The notes beneath the pieces are model-generated. The model did no database searches, was not told the origin of the DNA, and saw nothing but the letters and a program-made list of their open reading frames with translations. A program made the translations under genes and the position numbers. Shown piece after piece: positions 32,616-44,809 of a DNA stretch of 64,000 nt. Source of the DNA: Acestrorhynchus altus (lineage: Eukaryota; Chordata; Actinopteri; Characiformes; Acestrorhynchidae); the NCBI GenBank assembly GCA_034509495.1, contig CM067508.1, forward strand, positions 36,414,523 to 36,478,522. Reading direction: 5' to 3'. Positions within the stretch are counted from its first letter, which is position 1. Each line of letters begins with the position of its first letter.

Positions 32616-34255
32616 TCTTGTCATTTGTGTATCTGTGTTGCTGATGAGTTGATTCCCAATTACAACACAATAAGGTGTATAGTGAGAGGAGTACAATGAC
32701 TCTTCAACTCCAAATGTCATGTAATATGAACTGGGCAGTGCTCGTATTTACCCACCACAGCTGACCAGTAGACCCCGACATATCTTGCTGTATTGGAAAT
32801 ACTCCACCTAGATGTCTGGACAGAATCTGTCTTCTGGGATCGCTTCTGTGAAAGCTACATTATTTACCATGGAGGAGGGTGTGACAAGGGTGACAAAGTG
32901 GCACTGCAGGTAGGCCTGGAGTTCACTGATCCCTACTCAAGTCACTTCTGATGCTTCTGACCTTGGAAGTGAGGATGAGCATGTGAAGCATGTCCTCCGA
33001 CACGTGTGAAGTTAACCACCGCCTCGATTTGATTGGTTCTCTTTCTAACTTCCTTTTTGATCAGTTTGTTCAGTAGACAAGCAACGTCTCAGTGCTCCAC
33101 ACCTGTATCAGCCTCCGGGGGATTTTCCTGGTCCTCCTGATGAAGTGGCCATGTGGTTTGAGTAAGCTTGGTGCTTATGATCACATCACCCAGGAGCAGG
33201 CTTGGATTGGCTACTCATTTCAAGCCTGGACTTATGAAACACCAGCCGACAAAGGATTGGTGATCCAGGGGAGTGAAGTGTGGGGCTCCACTGTCTCACC
33301 AGGAATTTTCCAAGTCTGTCTGATAGCCAGTCCATCCTTGTCCAGGATGCATGTTTATGCCAGGTGTGAATGGGGCCAGAGTTACTGTTGAAGCCCATCT
33401 GAGTCTATATGGGACACATGGATAACATAAAAACGATAGAAAAGCAAGTGTGTGGAGAGTGGTGTGTGGAGGGCTGGGTAGGCATACCACGGGGTTTTTT
33501 TTTTTTTTAGCATGCTCGCTAGAAATGTGGGAAAGTGTATGACATCATTGTTTTAGTTTGAGCAAAGCGAAGGCGACGGAGCCAGGCTGTAAGTCCTGCT
33601 GAACATTTCCATAGAGAACCCAACTTAAACACATCCACTTAAACGTGCAGGGCTTGCATTTGCTCTACTTGCTTTTGGGTGTAGTCCAGGGCTTTCGGTG
33701 AGCTCTTTGGAACAGAAATATTTGTAATTAGTGGATATATGACAGTCTTGGCAGTCTGGGCTTCATTCCTCCTGATTCATCTTGAGAAGCTGGCGCTGTA
33801 CTAAAGGAATAAACGCTCTTTTCATTTATCTCTCAGTCAGGAACAGTGGACGTATGTAGAAAGCACAGCACAGTCTTACTGTAATTTAACAGCAAACACA
33901 GCATCTGTACGGCTCCTCCGAGATGCAGCAGCTTGCGGCTCGGCATTCCGACGGAATGTTAAAATCACCTCTAAAAGGACGTAAAACAAGAGGAGGAAAA
34001 CTCTCCTCCATTCTCGTTCTGCGGTTGGCTGTGGGTCGGAAAGGAGTTGGGGTTTTTTCTGTAGCAGCTCTGTTCCAGTTCATGGCAGGACGACGCTTTG
34101 ACTGGCAGCCTCCCTTGCCTTTGATCTGAGATTTCACAGATGCATTTGGGCATTTCAATGACAACACGTCTTTATTCCGAGCCTCGCAGGCAGCCGCGCC
34201 CCTCCCCTGCCGAAATTTTGCTCTGCGAGCTGCAAATTGGCATTCTGGGACACTT
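32616..34255. other. Non-coding sequence, no gene seen
   Basis: Open frames at 33092-33391 and 33886-34485 have no recognisable domain; the latter is lysine-rich because it crosses a T tract. A 16-T run is near 33494-33509. The block 33880-34250 is less AT-rich and looks unique, a candidate conserved non-coding region. Confidence 0.5.
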
Positions 34256-34306
34256 GTTTTTCTTTTTTTTTTTCTTTTTCTTTTTTTCTTTTTTTTTTTT
34301 TTTTGC
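34256..34306. repeat. T-rich low-complexity tract
   Basis: T runs broken by single C or CTTTTTC; low complexity. Confidence 0.9.
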
Positions 34307-34839
34307 ACTCTCGTCTTGAAGGATTTTTCTGTGCAGCAAAAGCCTTTGAAAAGTTTTCCCTCTGTCACTGCGGAGAAAGGCACTGTCATCTGAAAAGAAA
34401 TATTTGCTTTCAGAAGTGTGCCGTGCAGAGCGTCTGTGTTGTGTTTTTCGTTTCGATAAAAGACGTTATTCATGTAATTACACAATAACAGCGGCCGGTG
34501 GCGATTTTCACAGCGCCAATTACTCCCTCAAAAACCTTGGTAAAAAGTCTTTAGAGGGATTTCTTTCAGACACTAAGCGTTCGTTCCTTTGAGAGAAACA
34601 GATCACATGCTGAATCATTATCCTTCCTACCGTATGTCTTTGTTGCTAACATACTTTACACTGTAGATTACTGTAGTTTGATATGTAATGCTGAGAAGTT
34701 GCTTGGTGTAGCCAGGTGGGAACCACAGTTAGTTGTGACCTTACAATGTGATTGAATACGAGATGTTCTAGGACTAACAAAAATGCAAGATAACGGCACT
34801 CTAACCAAAGCTCGTCAAGTATTCCTTGACGGCAATTTA

Positions 34840-35050
34840 AAGATGTTGTCAAGCGAGGTGACATCGATTGTCCTCCACAGTATAGTCCACCCCTCCATGC
34901 AGTGAAACACACATACACAATAGTGGGGCAGTGAGTGTACATGCCCTGAGCAGTGGGCAGCCCTGTCATCAGGGCCTGCAGAGCAGTGGGGAAGTGCCTT
35001 GGTCAAGGGCACGTCAGTCATGTCTCGCCAGCTCAGGGAATCGAACTTTG
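34840..35050. repeat. Dispersed repeat fragment, class unresolved
   Basis: Contains GTGGGGCAGTGAGTGTACAT and GGGAAGTGCCTTGGTCAAGG followed by GGCACGTCAGTCATG and a GGGAATCGAACTTT end. Phrases of this kind (a counter of small-letter similarity to tRNA-like GGTTCGAA ends) recur in fish interspersed repeats. I cannot set its ends. Confidence 0.4.
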
Positions 35051-35154
35051 ATTTTTGTCAGGTGAATGTATCTTCAATATGGCAACTTCACAGTAGAAGA
35101 CCTCCTTAACTTTAAATGGAAGTCAATGTATAACGATTTTTTCCCAAGTCACTC

Positions 35155-35340
35155 GTTCTGAGCCATGTCCTAGTACCGTACAGTGAACAGTGAAGAAAAT
35201 CGTGCTCCAGCACAGTGTGAGTGAACCGTGCCTGGTGTGAGTCGGTGGGTCACGTTAATCAATATCTTCCTAAGAATTTATGTCCTAAAGAAAAAGTCTT
35301 GGTCAGATTCATGACATACAGAAGTTGTTTTGGAGCATTT
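35155..35340 (+). repeat. Local dispersed repeat, copy 1
   Basis: GAGCCATG..C.AGTACCGTAC, AGTGAACAGTGAAGA, CTCCAGCACAGTGTGAGTGA and ATCTTCCTAAGAATT recur in the same order at 36246-36445. The two copies lie 1.09 kb apart in direct orientation. Confidence 0.75.
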
Positions 35341-35703
35341 CTGGAAATTGGAATGTTAAACACAAATGTCAGTGTCATAAACAACAGCAAGACAGGATTT
35401 CCCAGTTACCAATAAATGTTTGGGCCAATTGTAGGCCACCAGTGTGTTATCTGGCTTGTTGTATCTCAGGAAAGTGTAAGGATGGGGTGCAAAACTATAA
35501 TTTGTTTGGATGATGCCAGCACAATGTTCTCACATGGTGGTCTAATACCAGTCTAATAATGTTGGTAGAATGTAAATCTAGCAGTTGGACCTTCGTTCTA
35601 CTGTATCTGGATTTTCATACATGCGAGATGCTGTAGCTGTGTTTGTCTCCTTGTCGTTTCACCCTACCCTTCCTGTTGTTATGAGTGTATGGGTTGTGCA
35701 GTA

Positions 35704-35746
35704 TGGTGGTGGTGGTGGTGGTGGTGGGGGGGGGGGGGGGGGGGGG
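35704..35746. repeat. (GGT)n followed by a 21-G run
   Basis: GGT repeats lead into an unbroken run of 21 G (35726-35746). The + strand could form a G-quadruplex; long G runs are also prone to sequencing error. Confidence 0.93.
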
Positions 35747-36240
35747 AGGTTTGAGGTCTAAGGGAAGAGGCTAAGTGGCTTATGGTGTTTGCAACTGTTC
35801 AGGCAAGTGGAGACAGCTGAAGGAAGTGTCCAGATTTATGGTGGCAGCGACTGGCTACATTAACCCCTTCCATTGTTGACCATGGTGGATCACCAGCAGC
35901 AGAAAGAGGGAGTGAGGGAGCGAGTGGTTGAGGACGGGAAATAGAAATGAAACACAGCAGAGGCGGAGAAGTCGCTGAAAATCACACCATCAGGCCATCA
36001 GATTGGTGAGCCTCAGACACATACACTCAGTTAACCTTCTCACCATGGAAAGACTATGTACATGAAAGGAGAAGTTTTACAGCTTTAGGCGCCACATTCA
36101 GACAAACGGAAGTGAAACAACTGATAATTATCTCTCAATTAACACCTTTTAAAATAAAACCCCAGAAGTGTAGCAGTGTTGAGAGGGTGTACTCACACTA
36201 GGCAATCTGTCCACCAAGGCCTGGTTTGTTTCACTAATGT
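35747..36240. other. Unique sequence, no gene seen
   Basis: No coding or repeat signal recognised. Confidence 0.5.
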
Positions 36241-36245
36241 GATCG

Positions 36246-36445
36246 CTCCGAGCCATGCACAAGTACCGTACAGTGAACAGTGAAGATAATCGTCCTCCAG
36301 CACAGTGTGAGTGAACTGTGACTGGTGTGAGTCAGTGGGCCTCGTTTATCCATATCTTCCTAAGAATTGACTTAAATTTGTTCTTGAGGAACATCCTAAT
36401 GAACAAGTCTCAGTCAGATTCATGACGTGCGGAAGAGCAGAATTT
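36246..36445 (+). repeat. Local dispersed repeat, copy 2
   Basis: Direct copy of 35155-35340, with an extra GACTTAAATTTGTTCTTGAG block after ATCTTCCTAAGAATT. Confidence 0.75.
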
Positions 36446-36739
36446 TTCACAGCTCTGCTCTTATGATGATGGAGCCCACTGGCCTCATAAACCCCCAAAT
36501 AAAAAATTGGTGTCAGAATCTTTACAAAAAATGCATAATTGGGTTTTAAAAATACATTTCTTCTAGTAAATAAGAGGTAAATAAAGCTCATTGTTCCCAG
36601 CGATAATTACAGAAGCCCCATATCACACAAACTGTGTCTGATTCTATGGAAGTTCTACGAGAAGACATTTTTATTCTGACCAACCTTGTACAACTTCAAC
36701 AATAAGAATTATGAGTTAACCTCTAGAAGCTGAGGGTCA

Positions 36740-37210
36740 ACCCTGACATACTTTTACTTTCACTCATTCATACCAGATATTGTTATTTTCAGAAGATCCT
36801 AGTCTACTCAATTTTGTCTTATTTGAGCTGTAAATTTTACCGTAAATATTACCGTAACTTGGGTTTTCATTATAAATAACTTGTGCCTATATTTTATCAC
36901 TTATAATGACTAAAAAACTTTTTAAGTCTCAGAAATCCTGTTGAAAATTAAATATCCTGAATTTTTGAGCTGAAAGGCAAGAAATTTTTTGAATTTGTAA
37001 TGATTAGATTGACAAGAATAGTTATATTCTTCTTCAAAATACTTGAGAGAAGTCCTAATAAAATAGAAAAACACTGTCCTTCACTATTTTTATTATACTA
37101 TACTATAGACTTTTATTCAGAAATTTGAACACAGTGTAAACAAAGAAAGAGTGCAAACAGCCCCTCCCTTCTTGTTCTCCTCTGGGGTGCAGAAAAAAAG
37201 GTCTAAACCA
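36740..37210 (+). repeat. Dispersed repeat family R1, copy 2
   Basis: Aligns by eye with 31770-32120 but has no minisatellite after it. It keeps GTCTCAGAAATCCTGTTG, TTGACAAGAATA, TTCTTCAAAATACTTGA and GACTTTTATTCAGAAATTTG. Confidence 0.68.
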
Positions 37211-38214
37211 TTAAACCCAGTTTAGGAAAAAGAGGCTGTTGTGTTTATTCATTAATTCATGAATATACTTATTAGACATAAAGCTGATATTTCTGTGTTA
37301 TTACTATATTATTAACATAGACCGACAATATTGCATTTACTATATTGAATATAAATACTGTACTTACTGTACTGTAATTACAGTTTTCCTTAATTGTATG
37401 TGTTGCTTCTATCAGGATATACTCAGCTATAACCACCACTGATGGAAGTACACATTCTATCACTCTCATAACTGCATTACTGTCCTATTACTACAAAAGA
37501 ACCCTGTGGGACTCCACTCCTATGTTATACCAGTTACTAATAATTATCATTAGGATTGATCATGAATAATAAACTATTAATAAACTCTTCAGGGGGTTAA
37601 AGAACCATACACTCATTCTTCTGTAGCTTCAGTCCAAATACCTATTTTCATTGCCCTTATAATTAAAAATGCACCACAATTTTTAAAAGCAAGAATGTGC
37701 ATCTTGAATATTTTTGTGTCCTCATGCCAACGGGAAACTGTGGAGCATCACTCATAGTCTGACTTTGAAAGATAAACATGCTTTTCTCTAGCGGTGATTA
37801 CCGGGTGCAATCTGCTGGACATAAAAGCCAAGCAGGCAGGAAAAAATTAGAATTTCTCGGCCATCAATTGCACGGCTGAACTGTTTTTCCTCCGCTTGCG
37901 TCATTTCCTGCGTACACAGCAGCAATATTCCCCCGGCTGTTCTCGGAATACCATAATCGATTCACTCACTCTCTTTTACCGTTTCCCAGGGAGCACATTT
38001 GTATTTGGGCTCTCAGTGAAAAAAATGGTGTGACCAGTGTGTACCTAAAGAGGACTTCTCTCCACAGGACCTGTTTATCCAGCTGAAGTCCAGCTGAGCT
38101 CTGCTGTCCACCAGCAGAGAGCAAAATAAGCCTTTCAGAGCAAATTAATATGTTTCCTGCCTTTTTTTATATCACTGTCCACAGACATAGACCCATTGTA
38201 CCTCCTTTAAACGA
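37211..38214. other. Unique sequence, no gene seen
   Basis: Block 37790-37960 is GC-richer than its surroundings, with no reading frame, and might be conserved non-coding DNA. The rest is AT-rich and featureless. Confidence 0.45.
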
Positions 38215-38420
38215 ATGCAGTTTAAGTACTGGCTGAAGATCTACCCGATAATGGAAGCCTTGTGTGTACTGGACGGATAACATTGGTTTAAACCATCTTT
38301 TCACAGCCTACCAGCAAACTAAATGGCTGGTATGAATCTGTCTTCGGTCAGTGTTCGGTCTGCAGTTCGGTTTCTGTGAGCACACAGAATGCACTCTCAC
38401 TGACCATGTGTTTCAGCTGT
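38215..38420 (+). repeat. Dispersed repeat family R2, diverged copy
   Basis: Ordered similarity to 46874-47075: CTG.CGAAGA...CT.C..GATAATG.A.GCC, GTGTG..CTG..TGGA, AC.TTGGTTTAAAC, TTTTC.CA.CCT, TAAATGGCTGGTATGAATCT, TTCGGTTTCTGTGAGCACAC. Confidence 0.6.
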
Positions 38421-39571
38421 ACTCTTAAAGCCCTTTCGGCTCGTTTTCATGATCCTCTTCTATTATCTTTAGCCTTTTTGAATGAATTGACGGGGAACTG
38501 GAAGAGAAAAACGCAGCACTGGTCTTTTCTGTGGAGAGATTGTTGGATGGGCGGGATTAAAGTTGGCCCAGCTGATGTTAAATAACCGAAAGAACCAGAG
38601 TTTGCAACATGTTTACATCACAGCGCCCCCTACAACACACCATCACGTTTTGCCGGCCATGTACTTGCTCGTTTAAGCTAATTTAAACACTGTTCAGTAG
38701 TAGTTAACCATTCAACTACTGCTATAGAAAGCGCCCCGTTAAGCTCCGTGTGCTAATGAAAACTCAGAGATTCAAACACGGCTGCACCAACAAGGCTGGA
38801 GTTATTCTCCACCTTAAATGTCGCAGAAGCTACAGGTGCCAGCATGTGACTGCGGCACTGACTGAAGGTGGAATTTCAGCTTCATGCTGCGAAATGAGGA
38901 CACAGCGAAGCTTTATACATTTGATATCAGTCAGATCCAGTGAACACGCGAATCATAAAATGTCACCACTTTAATAAATCATGCAAAAATGGTAATAATA
39001 ATAGTTTGCAGCACTTTACTGCCAATCAGTATGTCTTTGCAGTTCTGAGCAGCTGCATCTTGCAGGTTTAAGAGTATTTTACTATGATTAGTAAATATAT
39101 TGAATATAACGTTGGTAAATGCATATTGTGTTGCTTATCTTCAGTACATGTCTTAGATATTTTAAAACCAGTAGACATGAGCTTTAAAAACAAAAATGAT
39201 GCCCTAGGAGTCCTAGAAGAATCATGTGTGTCTCCCTTAAATAATTCAGTGGTTATCTTCATGAGCAGCATAAAGAACCTCCATGAAATCAAAAGAACTC
39301 TAACACTGATATCAAAGTCTTACATTATGTGAAAGTCCTTTAAATCATTAGAAGAGCCTTTACAAAGTCTTTTTTCAAAAATTGGTTCTTCTATTGTTGG
39401 CCCTGACCAGTGTGTTGCCCTGACCAGTGTGTTGCCCTAGGTAATATTTTGGATGGTGCCCCTTACAATATTCACTCATCAATCGTGTGTGCATTCACTC
39501 AATCGGGTGCTGTTTACTTTCATGAATTGTTGTGAATTTCTTGATTTTAGAGGCAAAAAAACAGATAAATA
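38421..39571. other. Non-coding sequence, no gene seen
   Basis: GTTGCCCTGACCAGTGTGTT is repeated once in tandem at about 39400-39436. No gene signal otherwise. Confidence 0.5.
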
Positions 39572-39886
39572 GTAGATCAATAGCGCAGTGGATAGCGCTG
39601 TTGCCTCACAGCAAGAAGGACCTGGGTTCGACCGAGGAAGTTTCTGTGTGGAGTTTGCATGTTCTCCCCGTGTTCGTGTGGGTTTCCTCCGGGGACTCTG
39701 GTTTCCACCACAGTCCAAAGACATGCGGTAGGTGAATTGTTGACTCAATAAAGTGGCCCTTAGTGTGTGTGTGTGTGCCCTAGCGCCCTGTCTAGGGTTG
39801 TTTCCCGCCTCTGCGCTCAGAGTTGCCGGCTGGGCACCGGTTCCCCCGTGACCCTATTCAGGAATAACAGAAAATGGATGTATGGA
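39572..39886 (+). mobile_element. tRNA-headed SINE-like element
   Basis: The head carries an RNA polymerase III A box (TAGCGCAGTGG, 39581-39591) and B box (GGTTCGACC, 39625-39633) at tRNA-like spacing. The body follows with GTGTGGAGTTTGCATGTTCT, CCACAGTCCAAAGACATGCG and a GT microsatellite, and the end is AAAATGGATGTATGGA. Further, more decayed copies are at 40060-40245 and 46385-46475. It is not a functional tRNA gene: there is no acceptor stem pair. Confidence 0.8.
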
Positions 39887-40059
39887 TTCAAAAAGTGTTC
39901 AACATCCATCAGAAGAGCTTTAATACGTTCCGTTGGACACCATATATAGATGCTTTTTTTCAAAGTGAGGTGACATCTGCCTGGAAAACCACAGAGATGT
40001 GAATGTGGACTGGACTAAATAAAGCTACTGAGTTCAGTGGAAAACAGGTAATTCAGCCC

Positions 40060-40245
40060 ATAATTTCCATCCGGTTTCCTCAGGCTTCCCAAAAATGCAC
40101 ATGGTAGGTGAACTGACCGTGCTAAATTGCCCCTTAGATGTGACGGTGTCTATAGCACCCTGTGATAGGCTGGCACCCAATGACTCCAGGTGGGCTTTTG
40201 ATTAACCATGACCCTATTCAGAGAGAAACAGCCAAGATAGTGACT
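40060..40245 (+). mobile_element. Headless copy of the SINE-like element
   Basis: CCGGTTTCCTCAGGCTTCCC, ATGCACATGGTAGGTGAA, CTAAATTGCCCCTTAG and TAGCACCCTGTGATAGGCTG follow the body order of the element at 39572, without the polymerase III head. Confidence 0.72.
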
Positions 40246-41367
40246 GACTGACATAAAGTACAGTAGTATAAATGAAGTACACTATTATGGATAAATACAA
40301 AATCCGGCAGTGCAATGTTAATTACGTGGCAGCGTCAGTGTCCGTAAAGTGGCAGTGCAGAGGTCAGTGCTCAGGTCCAAGCTCTTTCTGTCGGCTGGTG
40401 CGAGAGCTGGGGCTCCTGTAATGCCTAAAGTTTATAGGAACAGCGGGAATCATTTCATCTTCAACTTGTTTAACTGGTCACAGTATTTATTATTAAAATG
40501 TATTTTACTTTACAGTCGATACATTTTATATAAGCACCCGAAGAGGTTCCTCGGTTGTTGGAAGTCAGGAGCAGTTGGTACTGTATAGAACGTGACACTA
40601 TACAGATGGGACCCTGAGGGAGCAGGCACTGTCGCTGCAGTGCTTTTCTCGACATTTCCATCATTATGTCTAAACATGTTTTATTTATGTTGTTTGGAGC
40701 GTAACTCGCGGCAGATTGGTTATGATATGGAGAAAAGCATTCCGCCTCATCCTCCGCAATAAAGCAAGCTGTCCAGCCTTTATCACCGAGCCCATTTAAA
40801 CGCAGTAAATATGGGTTTAATGTGATTTTAAAGAGCGATGTACGCCGAGTCTCACGCTCCCCTGCAGTGCCACCCTCAGCTCTCGCCTCGCACGTGTGGG
40901 TGTCGCGGAGGCAGAGCTGCTGATGTAATGTTTAATATTGATAAGAGAGCTGCGAGGCACAGGCCTCTAATTGTCCATGATAAATACAGAGCCGACGGGT
41001 CCTGTCACTTCCCCCGGCTTCACCCAGACAGACGTCTCCTAATCACCGCAGTGTGACTGAGTGAGCCACATCTGAGCAGGCTTCTCTCATTAAAGGACGA
41101 GTCCATCGAAAAATCTCATTCGTAGAATTTCACCTTTAACCCAGTCGATTAGTCAAGACATGTCTGCAGTTTGTTTCTTCACACTGGTGCTTCAGGGCTT
41201 ATAAAGAGCTAATGGTGGCTTTCCCACTGCTGAGCAGTATTGTGCAAACGGAGGGCCTACATTCGGGCTGCCAAACATACAGCTGACGGCCTCCATTCGT
41301 CCCACCCATCCAGTCATCCTATGGGTGAGGTGCAAACAGGACTTCTGTTCAGCTTCTGTTCAACAGG
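40246..41367. other. Unique sequence, candidate conserved non-coding block
   Basis: The part 40740-41060 is GC-richer with no long reading frame or repeat signature, and its composition differs from the AT-rich DNA around it. Conservation cannot be judged from one sequence. Confidence 0.35.
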
Positions 41368-41388
41368 ATTATTATTATTATTATTATT
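41368..41388. repeat. (ATT)n microsatellite
   Basis: Seven ATT units; a short (AT)n tract follows at 41481-41498. Confidence 0.93.
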
Positions 41389-41519
41389 GCAGTGTAATTT
41401 ATTTTCCCCTATCTTCACTGTTTGGTAAGTGGATTTGAATACTGGGAATACTGGGAGCATTTGGGTCATCACACATCTCACTATATATATATATATAGAC
41501 TAGTGCATCTCACATCAAA

Positions 41520-43506
41520 ATACTTTATAATAAATAATACAAATGATATCTTTTCAGTTTAAAATTGATACTTAATAAATGAAATAAAATACAAAATAAA
41601 AATAAAAATAATCATTTTCTAATATTTTTTATAAGCAAAACTGATCGACAGTAAAACAAAAAAAAAGGTCTGAAATGTCACTTTATGGGTAATAAATATA
41701 ATATATGACCTTTTTAATAATAAACAATAATATATGACCTTTTTTCAAGCAACACACCAATGACTGCATTTTCAGATCTCAGGATCACAGTAACCTACAG
41801 ACACGATACACATATGACTACATCATGGTGATGAATTATCAGTGAATAATCCAGAGATAATAGTGACACATACATATATAACAAAAATAATAAAGGTCAT
41901 TCAGGTTGATTTTATTTTTATTTGGACTTCTGTCAGGTATTTTAAAGAACTTATTATTATAAATACTCTTGACAATCTAATCTTTAGAAATAAGTCCTGT
42001 AAATTCTAGATGTTTATATGTTTATATGGAGATTTTAGTCCTTATAAGTAAGGAATACGGTCAAATCCAAACAACCAATTCAATTCTCATGTTTCATTTT
42101 CATTTGAATATCATAGAATCTCCTGGAACAGTATCTGGTTCATGTAACTGTCTCCTATAAATACCTTTCAAATTTATTGGCAAATAAAAATGCATCAAAC
42201 TAAGAAAGCATCCCGTGAAACTGGTCTCGGGTTCTTACGGTTCATATGTCTCGGTACGATTTGAGGTCCATTCCTGCACTCTATTGATATAATGTACCTC
42301 TTTATCCTAAAGGTCAGTTTCATTTTCCTTTGTTATTTGTGTGACCTGCATTTCTTCTTCTTACTCGGACTGACTGGAAGTGAGACTGCTGAAGCCTCAT
42401 CTTTCCCGTTGGTCCTGACAGTTTCGCCGAGTCACTCAAAACATCGATTTTAAAAGTGCCGAACTCGTAATCAGATGTTTTACAGGCCTGATGCAAGTCT
42501 GATTTTTCCAGTCAGCCTTTGATTTGCAGCTTCCTCTCACAGCAGCCTTTCCGATTATAGACCCCTGCTCATGATGTCCTACAAGACCTACCATCCACTC
42601 CTGGCTGACTGAGGATGATATGGCTTGAACCTGGACTGGAGGTGCATTTCAGAGCAGAAAAAATGTCACATGTTGTTTCCGTTCCCATTGTCCACGTCTC
42701 TCTCCTGGAGCCAGAGTAACCTCTGCAATGGGGAAGTGAGCCCGCAGTGAAGCAGCCATAGCTGCAGGCTGGAGCCTGACCCCTCTGGGTTAAGAATGTG
42801 AACCGCAGAGCTCTGGCCACTGAACCCTCAGGGCTGGTGGACACAGGGAGCCCTGCTTATTACTGTGATTAGTGTCCAAGTCTGGCCCTCTACCCCACTC
42901 TTCTTCAAGTCACTGAGGACTTGGTTGGACGTTGGCCCAAACGTCAGTGGTTCAGTACCCAATATAGGACAATAGAGGTGTTCCATTAGGGCGTAAAGTG
43001 ACCGCTGTAGAGGCTTATTTCAGGTCGTTCAGAAGTTCAGAAGGACAGGAACATGAGAACATACGAAAATGAGGCATAGGGCTGTTCCTCAGACCTGGAT
43101 TAGGCCTAGATTTAGACTGATGGCAATCCCGAGATGAAGTTATTAAGGTTCTTTTTTATTAATGCAATTACTTAATTACATAATTAAGCAGAACATAAAG
43201 TACATTTGTATTAATTATAATATTTAATATGTATATATTATTATGGAAATCAGTGCCTTTATGTGTACCGACCAAATTATGTCTGTAGCACTAATGCAAA
43301 GCAGGCCAAGATAACAGCTGAGCAAACACCTTGTTTATTAACACAATTAAAACAGTAATAAACATGAATAAATGGTTTATTATAAATAAATCATCAGCCT
43401 CAATTAATTATTCATAAACACTACTTAATACATTATTGAGTATTTTTAAATATTTGAGAAGCAGCAGCTAATTGCACACAGCGTACATCTCTACCTCTAA
43501 CTAACC
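41520..43506. other. AT-rich non-coding sequence, R1-like fragment inside
   Basis: Near 41930-42000, TTTTAAAGAACTTATTATTA and CTCTTGACAAT look like the reverse complement of an R1 core (compare 46010-46060). No gene seen; the 42569-42844 frame on the - strand has no recognisable domain. Confidence 0.4.
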
Positions 43507-43610
43507 TACACTGTATGGACAAAAGTATTGGGACACCTGCTCAATCACTGCACATACTGGCTGCTGCGTCTCACCGTGTGTGTTGGTTAAGTGCTGAATG
43601 GGTTCTTGTT
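43507..43610. mobile_element. Single terminal end of a Tc1/mariner-like element
   Basis: TACACTGTATGGACAAAAGT followed by ATTGGGACACCTGC is a typical fish Tc1-like terminal repeat starting at a TA. No matching second end was found nearby, so it is a solo end or a deleted MITE. Confidence 0.6.
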
Positions 43611-44809
43611 CAAGTTTTTAGTAACACTTGTCTAAAGTAGTGTTAATTAATAATACTTGAGACATTATTAAAGCATTTATTCATTTTTAGTTCTGTCAAG
43701 AGTATTTCTAATGTACCCGTATAGAACTGTGTTACCCAAACTAATTTAAAAAAATTAGAATACTCTAAAAAAGGTTTAAAAATTAAATTGACATATATTT
43801 TATAATCGTTACATATAAAAATTATATATTTTTGATACTATAAAGACCTCTTTTGTACAAAACCCATTAATATTTTTGTTTATAATTTTATTCTTATTTT
43901 TATAACTCTTTATGAATTTATTCAGCTGATCATTTTTCTATCCTTTTATGTTATTGTAGGTATGTATCATGCTTTTATTCTTTTATTTTCTGTCTATGTT
44001 AGAATATTGTATTGTGTTAAGTACCGTATTTGTAAGACATTCACGTAAATATTAAAATTAGTTAAAATCCATGAAAATTATGTTGGCAAAAAACTCAAGA
44101 AAAGGCTTGAAATGTCACGTTACGTTTAATGAAAATAAAATATGACTGTTTTGAATGAAATTGGAGTCATGAATGAGTTTTATAACCATATTTAATTTTT
44201 TGAGATGTTTATCTAAAAGCTGTACATTGTACCATATTTGAGAGGCCGAAAGCTGCATTATCAGCATGTAAACATGTACAGAGCAGTAAACATGCACTGG
44301 TAGCATTTAAACTGGGATTTAATTCAGTGGAAATGAGTGAATTTTAGCTGTTTTCTGAGCTGAATTACTGAATATTCATCACACAATGATGAGAACAGGG
44401 TTATATAGAGTCTGTAGTTTGTTATATGTCTATCATACACAGACAGACAGACAGACAGACACTCTCTCTGCCACTGTTGTGAGAGTCCAGCTCCACTCCG
44501 ACCACTGACCTGGGCCGGCTGACCGGCTTGTAACTGCCTGCAAAGTGCAGATCTCAGATTCTAATATTATATCATGTTATATATAATGAATATAACGGCA
44601 TATTTAAACACTGATCTCAGACGGTCCCCAACAAAATCATCTCAGCTGCCACGCTTTTGTTATCACTGGTTGTTTCCACGAATTCCATCAACTAACAACT
44701 AACAGCTGCTTTTGAGTCTAGGTTTAATCTGCATGTGTAAAAGCAGCTCATGTTCTACATTTAAGCGAATCGAATCCCATGTGCAGTTTGACATGAGATT
44801 GATTTCCAC
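43611..44809. other. AT-rich non-coding sequence
   Basis: No gene seen. (AGAC)n lies at 44440-44462. Words at 44340-44400 resemble 24100-24160 (family R1). Confidence 0.5.

Noticed and set aside
33886..34485. 199-codon lysine-rich reading frame on the - strand
   Set aside because: It runs through a T tract and has no recognisable domain.
39572..39650. A tRNA gene
   Set aside because: A and B boxes are present but there is no acceptor stem, and the sequence continues into a repeated body found elsewhere; it is a SINE-like head.
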